From: Rheum nobile
Lineage: Eukaryota > Streptophyta > Magnoliopsida > Caryophyllales > Polygonaceae
Direction: 5' to 3'
NCBI GenBank assembly: GCA_027886185.1
Contig: WOAB01000098.1
Coordinates: 930,001-994,000, forward strand
DNA: 64,000 nt
Shown: piece after piece, positions 60,271 to 64,000 of the stretch
Numbering within the stretch: the stretch's first letter is position 1
Layout of the letters: each line of letters starts with the position of its first letter
Position numbers and translations under genes: made by a program
Notes under the pieces: model-generated
Seen by the model: the letters and a program-made list of their open reading frames with translations, nothing else
What the model was told of the DNA's origin: nothing
The model's database searches: none

Positions 60271-60667
60271 GGTGAGAAGGGGAGTAAGGTCAGCCAGACG
60301 AATCGATCGGCCTCCTCCCGACGTAATGGCGGCCTCCGAACCGGCAAAACGCCGAGCTTCTGGAAGAAGACGATGAACAGGTTTCCGCGATCACGGAAAT
60401 TCTTCCGCGGTCGCGGAAATGCCACTCGCGCATCCGGGACCTCTGGGAATGGTTTTACACGTGGATTCATCCCCAACATTGAATACTCGTATCCATAAAA
60501 ATATTTCCAGCCTCAATACTACATCGAATGTATATTATAACGCTCAAAGAATTATTACAGAGATTATACGAGTTACAAAAATTCCGAATTTCGCCAAACG
60601 CGTCACAATTACAGAATGAGGGTTGGGAAATTACCCAAATACCCTTACTAAAATGAGGGGTATTACA

Positions 60668-60759
60668 TCACTATCCCCTTAAAGAAAAGTTTCGACCCTG
60701 ACACTTGGCCGAAAACAAAAAAAATACGGGATATTACATCACCGCCCCCTAAAAAAAGG
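60668..60759 (-). other. Duplicated polypurine tract / LTR-edge block
   Basis: Two pyrimidine runs on the plus strand (TCACTATCCCCTTA at 60668-60681 and TCACCGCCCCCT plus an A-run at 60739-60758) each follow an LTR-like end (GGGGTATTACA and GGGATATTACA). The 71-base spacing also repeats GGCCGAAAAC, the end of pol. Confidence 0.8.
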
Positions 60760-60773
60760 TTTTGACCCCGAAA

Positions 60774-61256
60774 CTAGGCCGAAAACAGATCGGGAAAATG
60801 ACTAAGTATATCAGCCTCAGTCTCCCAGGTTTCCCAAGTAATCGCTTCCGATCCAGACTTAGACCAAAGAATCCGTACTAATGTTACCACCTTGTTTCGC
60901 AAGTGCTTCTCGCGACGTTCGAGAATACGCACATGTATCTCCTCGTAGGTACCATTTGCCTGAATCTCGATGTCCTCATAACTCAGCACATGAGACACAT
61001 CTGGCACGTACTTCCTCAGCAAAGACATGTGGAACACGTTATGCACGGGATGTGTCGATGGCGGCAATGCTAAACGATACGCTAGAGTCCCCACTCTGTC
61101 AAGGATCTCAAACGGTCCCACGTAGCGAGGGTTAAGCTTCCCATGCTTGCCGAACCTGAACACACCCTTGGGTGGCGACTCCCTGACAAACACTTTGTCA
61201 CTTACCTCAAACTCGACATTCCTGCGCTTCAGATCTACGTAAGACTTCTGTCGACT
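60774..61256 (-). pseudogene. Ty3/gypsy integrase C-terminus with chromodomain-like tail
   Basis: The frame shows GPFEILDRVGTLAYRLALP (GPY/F-like motif), FHMSLLRKYVPD, then a tail SYEDIEIQ ... RNKVVTLVRILW ... ITWETWETEADI, the pattern of the chromodomain-like end of Tekay/Del-type chromoviruses. In such elements this tail steers insertion toward heterochromatin. It ends at a stop at 60774-60776. A TAG at 61257-61259 separates it from the integrase core in the same frame. Confidence 0.8.
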
Positions 61257-61960
61257 CTAAGCTGTCCACATCCTCTGTCTGATCAAAGCAACGTCCGAGG
61301 CAGTCCTTTCGACTAACTCTGGTCCGAGCAGAACCTTGTCGGCATTTTTGTCCCAACAAATTGGAGATCTGCACCTCCGACCGTACAATACCTCGAATGG
61401 AGCCATCTTAATGGTAGAATGCCAGCTATTGTTGTACGTGAATTCAATCAGACTTAAGATGTTCTCCCAACTAGTCGGACGATCAAGTACACAAGCTCTT
61501 AGCATATCCTCCAGTGTCTGGATGGTCCTCTCAGACTGTCCATCCGTCTGAGGATGAAATGCAGTACTGAACCTCAACTCGGTTCCCATGGCCTTGTGGA
61601 GTTCTTTCCAGAATCTCGACATGAATCGGCCGTCACGATCCAATACAATGGTTTTTGGTGTACCATCCAAATGGACAATCTCGTGTAGGAAAACTTCTTA
61701 TAGCTTCTGGGTTCCCCATGTCGACTTGATAGCCATGAAGTGAGCACTCTTCGTGAGCCTGTCAATGATCACCCATATAGTATCCTTTTGATTCTGAGTC
61801 TTCGGCAACCCCGTGATGAAGTCCATAGCAATATCTTCCCACTTCCACTCTGGCACTGGGAGGGGTAGCAATTCACCACCTAGTCTACGGTGTTCAATCT
61901 TGACCTTCTGACAAGTCAAGCATTTCGCCATAAATTCTGCTACATCCCACTTCATATTGG
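61257..61960 (-). pseudogene. Ty3/gypsy integrase core, frameshifted
   Basis: The zinc-binding end (CLTCQKVKIEH, about 61900-61925) leads to VIIDRLTKSAHF with the first Asp near 61760. A frameshift near 61700 follows. The next frame carries LDRDGRF with the second Asp near 61625 and GQSERTIQTLED with the Glu near 61530. All three catalytic acids are retained, but the frame is not continuous. Confidence 0.85.
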
Positions 61961-62850
61961 GCCACAAGAATTTATTTCTGAGGTCTTTGTACATCTTACT
62001 GGAGCCTGGATGTACAGAATAAGCTAACGAATGAGCCTCCATCATCACCAACTGGCGAAGGCCATCCACGTCAGGCACACAAATCCGGTCCTGAAACCAG
62101 AGTGATCCATCCTCCTGAACCACGAATCCGGGAGCTTTTCTGTCCATCACTTCACTGCTTAACTTCACCAAGACCACATCATCAACCTGCCTTTCCTTGA
62201 TCTGGTCTAGTAGCGTAGCCTGAATCTCCAACATACTCAGGCATCCTCGACGTTGATCGTACAAGACGTCAATCTCGCACAATCCTTGGCTTAGCTTGGT
62301 CTGAGCAGTGAGTAGAGCTACTACGGTCTCGTGCGGCATCTTCCGGCTCAATGCATCGGCCACCACGTTAGCCTTGCCCGAATGATATAGCAACTCGATG
62401 TCGTAGTCTTTGAGTAGCTCTAACCAGCGACGTTGTCTCATATTCAACTCCTTCTGAGTGAACACATACTTGAGACTCTTATGATCGGTGAAGACTTGCC
62501 ACCTAACACCATAAAGATAGTGCCTTCAAATCTTCAACACGAAAACCACAGCCGCTAACTCTAGATCATGCGTCGGATAGTTTGCCTCATAGGTTTTCAA
62601 TTGACGAGATGCGTACGCAATAACCTTCCCTTTTTTCATCAGTACACATCCTAACCCATGCTTTGAAGCGTCACTATAGACCACATAACCATCGGTTCCT
62701 TCCGGTAGCGTCAAAACTGGTGCGGAGGTCAGGTACCTCTTCAACTTCTGAAAACTTACCTCGCACTTGTCGTCCCAGACAAACTTCTTGTGGACCTTGC
62801 GGAGCAAGCCGGTCATGGGTAGAGCGATCTTAGAAAATCCCTCCATGAAC
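61961..62850 (-). pseudogene. Ty3/gypsy RNase H and integrase HHCC entry, one nonsense codon
   Basis: RNase H shows VVYSDASKHGLG (Asp, about 62675), HDLELAAVV (Glu, about 62555), FTDHKSLKYVF (Asp, about 62470) and ANVVADALSRK (about 62350). An in-frame TGA after VFVLKI at about 62526 splits it. The downstream linker leads to the histidines of the integrase zinc domain (SVHPGSSKMY). Confidence 0.85.
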
Positions 62851-63480
62851 CATCTGTAGTATCCTACAAATCCCAAGAAAATGCGCACCTCCTTCACATT
62901 CTGAGGCCGCCTCCAGTTGGCTACCGCTTCAATCTTCTGGGGATCGACCATAACCCCATCCTCATTGATCACATGGCCTAAGAAAGCCACTTCCTTGATC
63001 CAGAAGTCACACTTAGACAACTTCGCATACAGCTGATTCTGTCTAAGGACTGACAAGGTGATCCGAAGATGTTCCTCGTGAGCTTTCTCACTCGGGGAAT
63101 AGATCAGAATATCGTCGATGAAGACCGGCCACCACGAATTTATCAAGATATTGGTGGAAACATTGATGCATCAGGTCCATGAAGACTTCCGGGGCATTAG
63201 TAAGCCCAAATGGCATGACTACAAACTCGCAGTGCCTATACCTCGTCCAAAAAGCAGTCCTCGGAATATCTTCCTCACGAATCCTGAGCTGATGGTAACC
63301 AGATCTCAGGTTGATCTTGGAAAAGACTTTTGCTCCCTGTAGTTGATCCAACAGATCATCAATCCTAGGCAACAGATACTTATTCTTGATCGTGACCTTG
63401 TTCAACTCACGATAGTCGATACAAAGTCGAAACGAACCATCCTACTTCTTGACAAACAAGACCGGAGCGCCCCAAGGTGA
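62851..63480 (-). pseudogene. Ty3/gypsy reverse transcriptase, one nonsense codon and one frameshift
   Basis: The frame from 63405 carries SKINLRSGYHQLRI and VVMPFGLTNAPEVF. A frameshift near 63125 is followed by VFIDDILIYS, the catalytic YxDD-type box with both Asp present, then FLGHVINEDG and FLGFVGYYRWF. Upstream, WGAPVLFVKK runs into a TAG at 63442-63444 before DGSFRLCIDYR. Compared with the element at 1837-5946 this copy is far younger. Confidence 0.85.
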
Positions 63481-63998
63481 TGCACTCGGCCTTATGTATC
63501 CTTTCTCAAGAAGGTCCTCGAGTTGCTTCTTCAACTCTTGCATCTCAGGTGGATCCATCCGATAGAGTGCCTTAGAAATCGGCGCGGTACCCGGCTCGAG
63601 ATCAATGGTGAACTCCACGTCACGATTCGGGGGTAACCAGGGAATCTCCTCCGAAAAGACATCCGGAAACTCGCAGATGACTGGAACATCAAGAACTGAA
63701 GTCTCATCTCTCTTGGGCTTATCCAGATAGCACATGTACCCGACACAACATTGTCGAAGTAGCTTACACGCAACCATCGCATTGATGAGCTTGCTGTTAT
63801 CAGCGTCATTACGACCCTTAAACTTGCATACAAACTGGCCCCCAGATGAAACTATCACAGTCCTTAAGCTAAAATCGATTACCGCCTCATGACGCGTCAA
63901 CCAATCCATCCCGAGAATAATGTCGTATGGAGCCATGGCTATACAGATCAAATCTGCTTTGAACTTCCTACCCTGAATGGTAATTGGAAATTCTGACA
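63481..63998 (-). pseudogene. Ty3/gypsy aspartic protease C-terminus and linker to RT (cut by window end)
   Basis: The frame is open from the right edge: ITIQGRKF, then YDIILGMDWL, the conserved C-terminal motif of gypsy proteases, at about 63895-63925. FPDVFSEEIPWLPP and VEFTIDLEPGTAPIS mark the RT entry. The catalytic DTG/DSG of the protease should lie just beyond the window. Confidence 0.8.
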
Positions 63999-64000
63999 GA

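Larger units (their letters stand above)
58402..60667 (-). mobile_element. 3' LTR of a Ty3/gypsy element (~2.27 kb)
   Basis: The plus strand begins TGTAATACCCCC and ends GGGGTATTACA, inverted termini typical of plant gypsy LTRs. A PPT lies on the right, so this is the 3' LTR of the minus-strand pol that follows. It could extend to 60738 if the outer of two LTR-end copies is the true edge. Its 5' partner is outside the window. Frames inside it (for example 59653-60003) match no protein I know. Confidence 0.85.

Noticed and set aside
1..64000. tRNA or rRNA genes
   Set aside because: The only tRNA-like matches are short primer-binding sites complementary to initiator tRNA-Met; no cloverleaf or rRNA sequence was recognised.

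Overview
The window is plant nuclear DNA. It is built almost entirely of transposable elements and one large satellite array, and I find no intact host gene. The evidence for a plant is: primer-binding sites complementary to initiator-methionine tRNA, Ty3/gypsy-type gag-pol remains, a Helitron terminus, a Tourist-like MITE, Mutator-like elements with 9-bp target duplications, and a captured fragment that reads as chloroplast heme oxygenase (HO1/HY1). The layout suits heterochromatin, perhaps pericentromeric; the species cannot be told.

Positions 1-20185 are a nested retrotransposon graveyard. An LTR element leaves the left edge (PBS at 261-273). A decayed minus-strand Ty3/gypsy gag-pol lies at 1837-5946 and abuts, head to head, a plus-strand gypsy RNase H/integrase fragment (5950-7708). 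A gag fragment and three related LTRs (8961, 10093, 11298) follow; the middle one is a clean solo LTR with a 5-bp TSD. At 11818-16596 sits a complete gag-only LTR element with 1261-bp LTRs, PBS, PPT and TSD CCATG. It splits an RNase H domain of LINE type. A Helitron 3' end (19375-19403) and an LTR-like stretch (19404-20185) close this part.

Positions 20186-58401 are a satellite array with a monomer of about 155 bp, roughly 180 monomers by length. From 20982 to about 49.5 kb it forms a higher-order repeat whose basic unit is about 5985 bp. Each unit carries two embedded TIR elements: an ~877-bp Pack-MULE-like element holding the HO1 fragment, and a second TIR element holding the 3' end of a LINE. 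Five copies are present; copies 1 and 2 have the same length apart from one deletion, copy 3 is expanded and copy 4 contracted, and copies 4 and 5 share a truncation of the second element. From about 49.5 to 58 kb the monomers are more diverged and form a separate ~2-kb higher-order repeat.

Positions 57782-64000 are a minus-strand chromodomain-type Ty3/gypsy element: a 3' LTR starting at 58402, a duplicated LTR-end/PPT block, and a pol gene with three nonsense codons and two frameshifts that runs off the right edge. The LTR/satellite junction is duplicated with a 620-bp offset.

These parts do not form a pathway. The relation between them is layered insertion, then amplification of satellite and inserted elements together. 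All calls come from reading the sequence; no search or alignment was run.
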